A stretch of 11,823 nt of DNA from Candidatus Pacearchaeota archaeon (GTDB taxonomy: Archaea; Nanobdellota; Nanobdellia; Pacearchaeales; GW2011-AR1). The position numbers and the translations under genes were made by a program. Positions 1 through 6,129 of the stretch are shown one piece after another. The DNA is taken from NCBI GenBank assembly GCA_002688335.1, contig NZCQ01000060.1, positions 1 through 11,823 on the forward strand. Reading direction: 5' to 3'. The stretch's first letter is position 1, and every line of letters starts with the position of its first letter. Below the pieces are notes generated by a model, which was not told where the DNA came from, ran no database searches, and saw nothing but the letters and a program-made list of their open reading frames with translations.

Positions 1-1
1 T

Positions 2-157
2 CCAGATATTAAAAAAGAATTGTGGGGAGGAGAGTTTTGGAGTGATGGTGGGTTTGTTGGAACAGTTGGAGAAGGGATTAACGCAGAGATAATTAGAAAG
101 TATATTAAGAATCAAGGGAGAAAGCCCGAGCAACTGAAGTTAGTGGACTTTGTATAG
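2..157 (+). CDS. tnpA: IS200/IS605 TnpA transposase, C-terminal part (5' end outside window)
   Basis: The reading frame is open from the window edge to TAG at 155-157 and gives 51 residues. The visible part has the C-terminal signature of Y1 (HUH) single-strand transposases: a LWGG..W block, then FVGTVG, then a helix ending in RKYIKNQ. In this family the tyrosine of that last helix is the nucleophile that attacks single-stranded DNA; here it is residue 34 of the fragment. The HUH metal-binding motif must lie upstream of the window. A strong hairpin follows 20 bp after the stop, as expected for the element's right end. Family assignment is confident from the motif pattern. Whether the full gene is intact cannot be seen. 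Confidence 0.85.
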   Translation, partial: PDIKKELWGGEFWSDGGFVGTVGEGINAEIIRKYIKNQGRKPEQLKLVDFV

Positions 158-176
158 CAGGGGGTGGTGGGAGATG

Positions 177-196
177 CCCCAGGGCTTGCCCTGGGG
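177..196. repeat. Subterminal hairpin of the IS200/IS605 right end
   Basis: A perfect palindrome with nine base pairs around TT, GC-rich in an AT-rich setting. It lies between the tnpA stop and the stop codon of the convergent DHH gene. It could also act as a transcription terminator for either gene, though no T-run follows on the plus strand. Confidence 0.75.
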
Positions 197-203
197 AGGT
201 TCA

Positions 204-1265
204 CTAATTATTTTTTTCCTTTTCCAAATACTTTTCAATATTTCCTTTAAACTTGGGAAGATGTTCTTGAAGGACTTTGGCTCCTGTTGCGTTTGTGTGT
301 CCTCCGCCTGTTGCTCCAGGGATGTCTTTTATTACTGATAGGGTTAGAGATCTTACATCGTCTTTCCATCTAAGTGATATGTTTGCGAAGTTTTCTTTTA
401 GATAGGCAATTACTATCAGTTTGTCTGGGAATTCGAAGCTTAGTTGATTTGCTAGGTTTGAGCTCATGCTTGTTTCTCCACTATAACTAAAATAGATGAA
501 ATTATCTTCTGAGCTTGCTCTTGCTTTGTTTAGTAGTAATTGATATTTTTCGTTTACCTCATTGAATTTCTTTAATATTTGTTCTGTGTTTTTGTTTTCT
601 TCTAGGACTTCTAGGGGATTTTTTGCTTTCATCATGAATTTCAGCATATTAACTACGTTTGTTGTGGTGTCTTTTAATGAGAAATCTAGGATTCTTGCGA
701 TTTTCCCGATTTCTGTATTGTAGAGGAGGTCGAAAGAGGGTTTTACTCCGGTAGGTTTTTTACCTAGTTCAGGGTATTTTTCTAGGAACTCTGGATAGAA
801 ATCTGGAAGGTAGGCATCGCTTATGCAGCCGATTGTTGCTATCCAGAGGTCTTCTTTCTTATTTGTTATCTTATATGAGATGTAGGATACGGGTTCAGAA
901 GTTTTGTCATTTAGGTATGGATTGTAATAATGAATTAATGGATCTAGAGTTTTTTCTTCTGTTTGGTGATGGTCTATCCAGACTATTGGGAGATTTTTTT
1001 CAATAATTTGTTTTAGGAAATCTGGAGATACGTCTGGTTTATCTAGGATGAATATGTAATCGGGATTTAATTCTTCAACTCTTTTGAGATATGTTGAATC
1101 TAGTTCTGGATAAGTTTTTATTGGGATTCCTTTTCCTCTGTCTATCGATCTTCTAAGGAGTAAGAAGCTAGTTAAACCGTCATTATCATTGTCAAAAAAG
1201 AAAAGCGGGTTTTGAGCTTTTTCGAGATGTTCTCTTATTTCTTCAACTTGTTGTTCTGTGAGCAT
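204..1265 (-). CDS. DHH-family phosphoesterase (RecJ-like), 353 aa
   Basis: This is a predicted phosphoesterase/nuclease of the DHH superfamily, which includes RecJ exonucleases and small-nucleotide phosphodiesterases that use bound divalent metals. Motif I is FDNDNDGLTS at residues 24-33, motif II LDKPD at 74-78, the name-giving DHH at 98-100, and the C-terminal DHHA1 motif GGGH at 320-323. The domains are therefore complete and in order. The ATG at 1265 is chosen because homology-like sequence begins there. A GTG 30 codons upstream stays in frame but lies in the repeated G-rich element. The motif I position normally held by His is Asp25. The stop codon is formed at the boundary of the IS200/IS605 right end. 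The substrate (ssDNA, oligoribonucleotide or cyclic dinucleotide) cannot be told from sequence alone. Confidence 0.85.
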   Translation of the reverse strand: MLTEQQVEEIREHLEKAQNPLFFFDNDNDGLTSFLLLRRSIDRGKGIPIKTYPELDSTYLKRVEELNPDYIFILDKPDVSPDFLKQIIEKNLPIVWIDHHQTEEKTLDPLIHYYNPYLNDKTSEPVSYISYKITNKKEDLWIATIGCISDAYLPDFYPEFLEKYPELGKKPTGVKPSFDLLYNTEIGKIARILDFSLKDTTTNVVNMLKFMMKAKNPLEVLEENKNTEQILKKFNEVNEKYQLLLNKARASSEDNFIYFSYSGETSMSSNLANQLSFEFPDKLIVIAYLKENFANISLRWKDDVRSLTLSVIKDIPGATGGGHTNATGAKVLQEHLPKFKGNIEKYLEKEKNN

Positions 1266-1325
1266 GGGATATGAATAGTAATGGTTATTTAAATGTTGTT
1301 GGGTTGAGTTAGATCTTGTATATGT

Positions 1326-1379
1326 CTTTACAATCAAATCCTTCAACCCGCCCACCCTCCTGTAGGAGTGGTTGTAGAG
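1326..1379 (-). repeat. G-rich repeated element, copy A (5' region of the DHH gene)
   Basis: This 54-bp intergenic element is about 84% identical (43 of 51 aligned positions plus one 3-bp gap) to the element at 6130-6180. Its core 1336-1360 differs from 6140-6164 at a single base. On the minus strand it contains GGAGGGTGGGCGGG, which fits a near-canonical G-quadruplex pattern. The ends 1326-1335 and 1370-1379 are complementary over ten pairs if two G-U pairs are allowed (plus-strand RNA). A small palindrome sits at 1357-1368. It follows a minus-strand TATA-like box by about 25 bp, so a DHH transcript could begin with it. Confidence 0.7.
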
Positions 1380-1398
1380 TTTGAGTTTTAAACATGTT

Positions 1399-1408
1399 CT
1401 TTTATAAG
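1399..1408 (-). promoter_or_regulatory. TATA-like box for the DHH gene
   Basis: CTTATAAAAG on the minus strand. A start about 27 bp downstream would fall near 1377, the first bases of element A, giving a leader of roughly 110 nt before the ATG at 1265. Judged by eye only. Confidence 0.4.
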
Positions 1409-1429
1409 ATTAGTTCAGTTATAATAATG

Positions 1430-1437
1430 TTTATAAA
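1430..1437 (+). promoter_or_regulatory. TATA-like box for the small membrane protein gene at 1462
   Basis: TTTATAAA is centred about 28 bp before the ATG at 1462. The transcript would begin at or within a few bases of the start codon, a leaderless arrangement common in archaea. Confidence 0.55.
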
Positions 1438-1461
1438 TGAATTCTTTATTATTAGAATACT

Positions 1462-1668
1462 ATGGATAAATGGGCAGAAATTTTGTTAGGTCTTGTCCTA
1501 ATTGTTGTGGCGGTTCTAGTCTGGGCTTACTCTCCTTCATGGGGAGCTAATGGCTTCTGGGACTTTGGTAGCGCAGCATGGGCGTTCCTTAAGGGAGGAC
1601 TTATCTGGCTTGTAATACTTGTTGGATTGCTTTTCTTGATGTTGGGAATAAGTGACTTAAAGGATTAA
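1462..1668 (+). CDS. Small two-helix membrane protein, 68 aa, unknown function
   Basis: The product has two hydrophobic segments, about residues 5-24 and 41-63, separated by a Trp/Gly-rich loop, and ends in an acidic SDLKD tail. There is no cleavable signal peptide pattern; both segments look like transmembrane helices. The TATA-like box 28 bp upstream and the absence of any other frame support a real gene. The protein belongs to no family I can name; small two-helix proteins of this look are frequent in DPANN genomes. It is divergent from the DHH gene and shares the 1380-1461 promoter region with it. Confidence 0.7.
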   Translation: MDKWAEILLGLVLIVVAVLVWAYSPSWGANGFWDFGSAAWAFLKGGLIWLVILVGLLFLMLGISDLKD

Positions 1669-1712
1669 TTGAAGAGAACTTTGAAAAATTCCATTTTTCT
1701 TCGTTCTTTAAG

Positions 1713-1763
1713 AGAGAATTTTGCCAAATTTCCTTCGGAAATCGTATTTATGCAAAATTCTCT
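1713..1763. repeat. Two-tier hairpin downstream of the small membrane gene
   Basis: AGAGAATTTTGC (1713-1724) pairs perfectly with GCAAAATTCTCT (1752-1763). Inside it, ATTTCC (1728-1733) pairs with GGAAAT (1737-1742) around TTC. The pairing may extend outward imperfectly, with TTCTTT before and GAAGAGAA after. It begins 45 bp after the stop at 1668, so it could end or protect that transcript, or be a palindromic mobile remnant. There is no T-run directly after it on either strand. Confidence 0.6.
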
Positions 1764-1893
1764 GAAGAGAATGGTGTATTGTTATTTTTATTTGTTTTAG
1801 TTATTTGTGATGTTGATGTTTATTTGCTAAATTAATAAATAGTTCTTGGTGATTATAGTATTTAGTTTGTGATTGAGATCTTTAAAAACTAAA

Positions 1894-2022
1894 ATTGATT
1901 TCATTCCCAGATCTTTCAACCCTCCCAATTCGTAAATCGATTCAGTTGTTTTGGTCCCTCCCACCCTCCATTTGCAGTCTGAATCGATTTGCTCACCCGC
2001 CCTTGGGAGTAATGAAATCAAT
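1894..2022 (-). repeat. 129-bp nested palindromic G-rich element, copy C (possible structured RNA)
   Basis: The outer arms ATTGATTTCATT (1894-1905) and AATGAAATCAAT (2011-2022) are perfectly complementary, reinforced by CCC/GGG (1906-1908, 2005-2007) past a three-base bulge. The inner arms AAATCGATTCAG (1934-1945) and CTGAATCGATTT (1979-1990) are also perfect over 12 bp. The loops hold three pieces resembling elements A and B: 1909-1926 (15 of 18 match the A core), CCCTCCCACCCTCC at 1956-1969 (13 of 14), and the ACCCGCCCTT..GAGT end near 1995-2010. On the minus strand a TATA-like box precedes it and T-rich sequence follows, so an independent RNA is possible. An open frame crosses it but looks incidental. 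About 50 bp separate it from the Nre start. Confidence 0.65.
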
Positions 2023-2053
2023 CAGCTTCCCTTTAAATGATTGATTCTCTAAA

Positions 2054-2060
2054 TTTATAA
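2054..2060 (-). promoter_or_regulatory. Candidate minus-strand TATA box ahead of element C
   Basis: TTATAAA on the minus strand, centred about 35 bp before the first base of element C, would start a transcript near 2030. The same AT-rich bases lie just ahead of the plus-strand Nre ribosome binding site, so this could equally be an incidental AT stretch. Confidence 0.3.
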
Positions 2061-2063
2061 TTA

Positions 2064-2071
2064 GAGGTGAT
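2064..2071 (+). promoter_or_regulatory. Ribosome binding site of the Nre gene
   Basis: GAGGTGAT, ending three bases before the ATG at 2075, is a strong match to the complement of the 16S rRNA tail (AUCACCUCC). It fixes the start codon and shows that this gene has a leader, unlike the apparently leaderless genes nearby. A TTTAAATG stretch at 2032-2039 could be its TATA box. Confidence 0.7.
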
Positions 2072-2074
2072 AGA

Positions 2075-3265
2075 ATGAAGAACTTTGAGATATTTAAGAA
2101 TAAGAAGCTTTTTGATAAGCCAATTAGGTTTAGAGGAAAGAGGATAGAGTATAAGGATAATTTTGTGAAGGTTGGTAAGCACTTCTCTGGGAATAGTCCT
2201 CCCGAGATTTTTGTTGGAAGGTATAATTATCCAAACGTTAATGCAGGAGTTTTGAGTCCGAATTCTTTTGAAGGGAGTGAAGAGATGAGCATGCCTGAAT
2301 TGTGGCATGCTAAGAAGTTTTCTATTGGGAAGATATTGGAGAGAAGAAATAAGCTAATTTATGGGAGGTTTAAGGCAAGTGTTAAGAAAAATAGTGGGAA
2401 GTTTCTGGATGTGATGAAAGAGGTTAGCATGGCGTATAAGCCTGTTTCTACTGAGTTTTTTCTGAAGAACAATGTTAAGAGAAAGCTTGAGATAAATAGA
2501 CACTCTCCTCTTATATCTAATTTGGCTCCGCTTGAGAATTTGAGATTGCAGGAAAATCCTAAGATAAAGAAGAAAGTTGATTATTTAGTTGGAGATGTTC
2601 ATAGTAAGTCTGTTGATACTATAAAAGAACTTTATTCTTCTAATATTAGTGTGAGTAATGTGATTAAGATATTAAGTGCTGGTTTGCTTGGATTGGAGAG
2701 TAAGAGGAAATTGGTTCCGACTAGGTGGTCGATAACAGCTGTGGATGATACTTTGAGTAAAGAGATGTTGAAGAAGATAAGGTATTATCCTGAGATTGGT
2801 GATATAGAGCTGTTTCATGCAGAATATAATGGGAATCATTATGAGATTTTATTGATTCCAAGATTCTGGAGTTTTGAGGTTATTGAAGCAGAGATAAAGC
2901 TTAATGAAGTTAAGTTTTGGCAAGATCATGAGAGTTTTCATGGAAGAAAGAATTATGCGAGCAATGTTACTGGAGGATATTATGCAGTTAAGTTGGCTGC
3001 TTGTGAATACTTGGATAGGGTTAAGAGGCAGGCAAGTGTTCTTATTTTGAGAGAGGTAACTCCTAGGTATTATGCTCCTCTCGGAGTTGGTATCTTGAGA
3101 GAGTGTTGTAGGGGAGCTTTTTTAGAGAAGAGCGAGAAGTTTGATAATTTGAGTGATGCTTTTGAAAGGATTCAAGAGAGAATTAATTTGAATGTTGATG
3201 TGTTTAAAGAGAGAAGTGAATTGTTGAAGGAGTTGGGACAGAGAAGGTTGATGGAGTGGTTTTAA
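2075..3265 (+). CDS. nreA: Archaeal Nre-family DNA repair protein with C-terminal PIP box, 396 aa
   Basis: This is recognised as the archaeal Nre (novel repair) family, proteins linked to tolerance of DNA crosslinking damage and to the sliding clamp PCNA. Diagnostic blocks are PPEIFVGRYNYPNVNAGVLSP-like sequence near residues 42-62, VPTRWSITAVDD near 215-226, and the long conserved C-terminal region with FHGRKNYASNVTGGYYAVK and APLGVGILRECCRGA. The last eight residues, QRRLMEWF (389-396), fit the PCNA-interacting peptide pattern QxxLxx(W/F)F. Family members often have an N-terminal cysteine cluster; none is present here, the only cysteines being near the C-terminus. A good Shine-Dalgarno site fixes the start. 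The stop overlaps the stop of the convergent SpoIIM gene by four bases. The NreA versus NreB subtype is uncertain. Confidence 0.85.
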   Translation: MKNFEIFKNKKLFDKPIRFRGKRIEYKDNFVKVGKHFSGNSPPEIFVGRYNYPNVNAGVLSPNSFEGSEEMSMPELWHAKKFSIGKILERRNKLIYGRFKASVKKNSGKFLDVMKEVSMAYKPVSTEFFLKNNVKRKLEINRHSPLISNLAPLENLRLQENPKIKKKVDYLVGDVHSKSVDTIKELYSSNISVSNVIKILSAGLLGLESKRKLVPTRWSITAVDDTLSKEMLKKIRYYPEIGDIELFHAEYNGNHYEILLIPRFWSFEVIEAEIKLNEVKFWQDHESFHGRKNYASNVTGGYYAVKLAACEYLDRVKRQASVLILREVTPRYYAPLGVGILRECCRGAFLEKSEKFDNLSDAFERIQERINLNVDVFKERSELLKELGQRRLMEWF

Positions 3266-3975
3266 CCAACCAATCCTATAAGTAGGCCTTCGATTATTCC
3301 TGCGATAACTAGAAGAGGCACTACAATTAAGATAAATATTCTTAATGATTCTGCTATGTTCTTGTAGAGGCTAGTTCTTAGTTTTTTGTTCTTGAATGTG
3401 AAGACAAGGTAGATTATGAACGATATTGGGAGGAATATTATTGATAGGATTATTAGAAAAAGAGTCTTTATTTCAGATGTTTTAGTGTAATGATTTATGC
3501 AGTTATGCATTAATTCTATTCCGAGTCTTAGGCCTAAGGCAACGCTTATTAATATTGCAGGGATTTCGAATATTCCATGAGGAAGGAGTTTCCAGATTAT
3601 AAGAAATCCTTCTATGGCAACTGTTTTGTTTATGGCATAACCCAAGATATATCCGTTTAATATTATTACAGATAAAGGGAGAACTCCTAGAACTATCCCT
3701 AGAGCCATTCCAAAAAATGCACTTGTCATATTGTTTACTGTTATAAATCTGATTAGTTCTAAGGTGTTTAGATCTTGAGTTTTTGTTAAAAGATTTCTTA
3801 TTATCTCTTTAATGTTTTCTTCAAATAAATTTGGGATTAGAAATCCTATAAAGGTTATTAAGAAGAATAGGAGAAATGAAATCCAGAAATGCGTTTTAAT
3901 CTTTCTTAAATCTTTTATGGCTTTTTTGAAGTTTGAATAAATTATGTTGGGTCTTTTTTTGTTAAGTTTTTTCAT
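3262..3975 (-). CDS. SpoIIM-family integral membrane protein, 237 aa
   Basis: The protein has a basic N-terminus (residues 1-28) followed by about five or six hydrophobic segments. The family-typical centre includes GYILGYAI and then LLPHGIFEIPAILISVALGLRLG-type sequence (around 130-155), with conserved His-Gly and Glu-x-Pro. These mark the stage II sporulation protein M family (DUF95), widespread in archaea that do not sporulate. Its role there is unknown; the Bacillus member takes part in membrane engulfment and wall remodelling. The gene has its own leaderless-type promoter and is convergent with Nre, the two stop codons sharing TTAA. Confidence 0.8.
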   Translation of the reverse strand: MKKLNKKRPNIIYSNFKKAIKDLRKIKTHFWISFLLFFLITFIGFLIPNLFEENIKEIIRNLLTKTQDLNTLELIRFITVNNMTSAFFGMALGIVLGVLPLSVIILNGYILGYAINKTVAIEGFLIIWKLLPHGIFEIPAILISVALGLRLGIELMHNCINHYTKTSEIKTLFLIILSIIFLPISFIIYLVFTFKNKKLRTSLYKNIAESLRIFILIVVPLLVIAGIIEGLLIGLVG

Positions 3976-3994
3976 ATTAGTAAAACGGGCAGAG

Positions 3995-4002
3995 TGTTTT
4001 TA
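3995..4002 (-). promoter_or_regulatory. TATA-like box for the SpoIIM-family gene
   Basis: TTTAAAAA on the minus strand is centred about 23 bp before the ATG at 3975, consistent with a leaderless or nearly leaderless transcript. Confidence 0.55.
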
Positions 4003-4016
4003 AATGTTTTAGATTG

Positions 4017-4121
4017 TTATCTAGGTAACCCAAATATTTGATAGAAGAATATTATAATTAGTAATGCTATGATTATCCAAGGTAAATATTCTCTTATCCA
4101 ATCTGATTTTCTTTTGCTCAT
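4017..4121 (-). CDS. 34-aa single-helix membrane peptide
   Basis: Translation gives a basic start (MSKRKSDWIREYL), then one hydrophobic helix (about residues 14-32, Ile-rich), then GLPR and TAA. The charge pattern predicts an N-terminus on the cytoplasmic side. A TATA-like box centred 25 bp before the ATG supports leaderless expression. The peptide resembles one at 10118-10201 in design (charged, Trp-containing N-terminus and a single Ile-rich helix) but not clearly in sequence. Function unknown; too short for motif assignment. Confidence 0.6.
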   Translation of the reverse strand: MSKRKSDWIREYLPWIIIALLIIIFFYQIFGLPR

Positions 4122-4138
4122 TAACTCTTAAGGGAGAA

Positions 4139-4333
4139 TTAGTTTAAATTTCTTTTTATCAATATGGGGATGATAATTATGAGTAAGAAATATTCTATTT
4201 CTAATAATATTATGAACAATCCGCTTTCTCTTATTACTTCCTTTAGATAATATGCGATAGCTGCTCCCACTCCTATGGATGTAGATATCGCTATTGTGAC
4301 ATTAGCTAGAGCTGATATCTCTTGAGTGTTCAT
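4139..4333 (-). CDS. Small membrane protein, 64 aa, unknown function
   Basis: Two hydrophobic stretches (about residues 8-28 and 38-58) are separated by a charged YLKEVIRES segment, ending in a basic KRNLN tail. It starts 33 bp after the rhomboid stop on the same strand and may be the last gene of the TFE-rhomboid transcript. No family is recognised. Against it: no clear own promoter or ribosome binding site, and its end overlaps the promoter of the next small gene. The membrane-protein-like layout makes a real gene somewhat more likely than chance. Confidence 0.5.
   Translation of the reverse strand: MNTQEISALANVTIAISTSIGVGAAIAYYLKEVIRESGLFIILLEIEYFLLIIIIPILIKRNLN
4143..4150 (-). promoter_or_regulatory. 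TATA-like box for the 34-aa peptide gene
   Basis: ATTTAAAC on the minus strand is centred about 25 bp upstream of the ATG at 4121. It lies within the 3' end of the upstream 64-aa reading frame. Confidence 0.45.
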
Positions 4334-4366
4334 TAGAATAAATAAGAATTAAATTACTTAATTCCT

Positions 4367-5281
4367 TCACCTAAAATACTTGCTAATCATTTGGGTTTTT
4401 CTTTTGTATTTTCTTTTTAGATAGGATCCGTAGAATATTCCTGCTATAAGTCCTCCGAGATGAGCCGTGTTGCCGATGGGAAGGGGAGTGAATAACCCTA
4501 TCACTACTAAGGGCAAGATTGCTACTATTGGTAGGAGCCAGAAGGGCATGCCTACTGGGATGGCTAGTTTTCTCATGCTAGGATTCATTGAGAACATAGA
4601 GAATACTGCAAAGAAGAAGTAGAATGTTATTATTATGTTTAATAGTGCTAAACCTGGAAAGTTTGGGTAGATGCTTGAGATTATTGATGGAATGATGAAT
4701 GCTAAGATTGGTCCGGCAATTAAGTATACTCTCATGTAGGGTGTTAATATTGTTAGGAGGCCTGCGACGCCGAAGATTGCCCCTGAAGCTCCAAGGGAGT
4801 AAACGTTTGGAGAGATAAATATTCTTGCTCCGAGTTCTGTGTTTCCTAGATAGAAAGATAGTATTGATGCAAAGACTCCTGCAAATAATCCTGATAATAG
4901 ATAGAACCATAGGAATTTCTTTCTGCCTATTATTTTCTCAAGTAGATTACCTATAAAGAACAGTGATATCATGTTTACAAGAATGTGTCCTGGGTGTATG
5001 TGGCTGAACATGCTTGTTAATAGGGTCCAATAAGATCCTGAGAAAAGACTATTAGCTTTTAATGCGAAAATTGATAGAACTTTTGTTTCTCCAAAATTGG
5101 ATGTTATTAGAATAATTATGGCTATGTAAACTAGAATGTTCACTATTATGAGCCAATTAGTTATGCTTAATCTCCTGAAAATGTTGTTAACATAATTTAG
5201 AGCGCTATTTTCGTTTATTCTTCTCATAGTATGTTTTCTTAAATTTGATTTATCTAATTTGTCTTCAAACCAACGATCCAT
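4367..5281 (-). CDS. Rhomboid-family intramembrane serine protease, 304 aa
   Basis: This is a polytopic membrane protease that cleaves transmembrane substrates inside the bilayer. The core motifs are all present: HILVN at 99-103 (the His and Asn of the oxyanion site), catalytic Ser166 in GASGAIFG, and catalytic His274 in NTAHLGG, the Ser-His dyad of the family. A basic cytoplasmic N-terminal region of about 40 residues precedes the first helix, and a strongly basic C-terminal tail follows the last. The gene starts only 8 bp after the TFE stop on the same strand, so the two are probably cotranscribed. The substrate is unknown. Confidence 0.9.
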   Translation of the reverse strand: MDRWFEDKLDKSNLRKHTMRRINENSALNYVNNIFRRLSITNWLIIVNILVYIAIIILITSNFGETKVLSIFALKANSLFSGSYWTLLTSMFSHIHPGHILVNMISLFFIGNLLEKIIGRKKFLWFYLLSGLFAGVFASILSFYLGNTELGARIFISPNVYSLGASGAIFGVAGLLTILTPYMRVYLIAGPILAFIIPSIISSIYPNFPGLALLNIIITFYFFFAVFSMFSMNPSMRKLAIPVGMPFWLLPIVAILPLVVIGLFTPLPIGNTAHLGGLIAGIFYGSYLKRKYKRKTQMISKYFR

Positions 5282-5289
5282 TTTAGAGT

Positions 5290-6114
5290 TTATTTCTTAG
5301 ACTTTTTAGTCTTAGAAGTTTTTTTAGTTGATTTCTTAACTGGCTTAGATTTTTTAGTTTTCTTTATTGATTTTTTTGCTGCTTTCTTAGTTGCTTCCTT
5401 AGCGGGTTTCTTTTTTGCTGCTTTCTTATTTAGTTTTTCTTTTAGAATCTTGTTTGCTAGTCTTTTTTCTCTTCTCTTCTTCTCTTTCTCTTTTTCAGCT
5501 TTTTTGATCTTTTTTTGTTTTTCTTTGTCAATCTTTTCTTCTTGTCTTATTCTTTCTGCAGAAACTTTTTCAATTTCTCTTTTTAGTTTTAATATATTCT
5601 TATCAATCTTCTCGATTATTTCTGCGTCATCAGATAGTTCATAAACTTCCTCACATTCTGGGCAGGTAAATTCGTTTAATAATGCTGTTTCTTCGTTTAC
5701 TTCTATTGAACAAGTGTTGCAAACATAATGCCTGCCGTCTTTTCTATTTCTAAACTGAGCTTCTAATACTCCTAATTTCTTTTTCAGTTTTTCTTCTAAT
5801 AAACTTAATGATTGGTAAGTGTCTAAGGTCCAGAAGTAGATGTACCATCCTTTTCTTTTATCCTTTTTTCTTATGAAAGAGACTAAACCATAGTCTGATA
5901 ATTTGTATAGTATGTTTCTTGTTTGGTTAATGGTTAGCTTAAGTTTTTCAGCTATGCTGAATTCGTTGACATTTTTCTTTCCTGCTAAAAGATCGATTAT
6001 TGTTACGGATTGTTTATTTATTAAATCTTCAATTACAGACTTTAGTAATTTGATTTGCTTTTTATCTACGTTATCTTTTTTGTCTTTTGTTTTTGATTTG
6101 TTTTTTGTCGCCAT
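5290..6114 (-). CDS. tfe: Transcription factor E (TFE alpha) with a lysine/alanine-rich tail, 274 aa
   Basis: Archaeal homologue of TFIIE alpha; it assists TBP, TFB and RNA polymerase in promoter opening. An extended winged-helix domain spans about residues 20-100, including the segment FSIAEKLKLTINQTRNILYK, and a zinc ribbon has Cys132, 135, 151 and 154. After this comes a charged coiled-coil-like region (about 163-228), then a Lys/Ala/Thr-rich tail (229-274) resembling the C-termini of histone H1 or bacterial H1-like proteins. Typical archaeal TFE is about 180 residues, so nearly 100 residues are extra. The ATG at 6114 is chosen over an in-frame GTG 15 codons upstream because that GTG falls in the repeated G-rich element. 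The rhomboid gene follows 8 bp after the stop. Confidence 0.85.
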   Translation of the reverse strand: MATKNKSKTKDKKDNVDKKQIKLLKSVIEDLINKQSVTIIDLLAGKKNVNEFSIAEKLKLTINQTRNILYKLSDYGLVSFIRKKDKRKGWYIYFWTLDTYQSLSLLEEKLKKKLGVLEAQFRNRKDGRHYVCNTCSIEVNEETALLNEFTCPECEEVYELSDDAEIIEKIDKNILKLKREIEKVSAERIRQEEKIDKEKQKKIKKAEKEKEKKRREKRLANKILKEKLNKKAAKKKPAKEATKKAAKKSIKKTKKSKPVKKSTKKTSKTKKSKK

Positions 6115-6129
6115 GTTGTATGAAATAAT

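Larger units (their letters stand above)
1..204 (+). mobile_element. Right end of an IS200/IS605-family insertion sequence
   Basis: This contains the tnpA 3' end and a hairpin. The stem is CCCCAGGGC (177-185) and GCCCTGGGG (188-196), nine perfect pairs with a two-base spacer, or seven pairs with a wider loop. Elements of this family carry such subterminal hairpins instead of inverted repeats; TnpA recognises them as single-stranded DNA. The exact right boundary is inferred: TTCAC at 200-204 just after the hairpin is a plausible cleavage site, but the left end and empty site are not available. No tnpB is visible on this side. Confidence 0.7.

Noticed and set aside
150..338. 62-aa plus-strand frame after tnpA
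   Set aside because: It translates the insertion-sequence hairpin and then the antisense of the DHH gene.
1827..2021. 64-aa minus-strand reading frame across the palindromic element
   Set aside because: Most of it translates the nested inverted repeats and G-rich motifs; no family signal; DNA/RNA structure explains the conservation better.
2033..2308. 91-aa minus-strand frame
   Set aside because: Antisense to the start of the Nre gene, which has a good ribosome binding site and family motifs.
4578..4910. 110-aa minus-strand frame
   Set aside because: Alternate frame within the rhomboid gene; the rhomboid frame carries the catalytic motifs.
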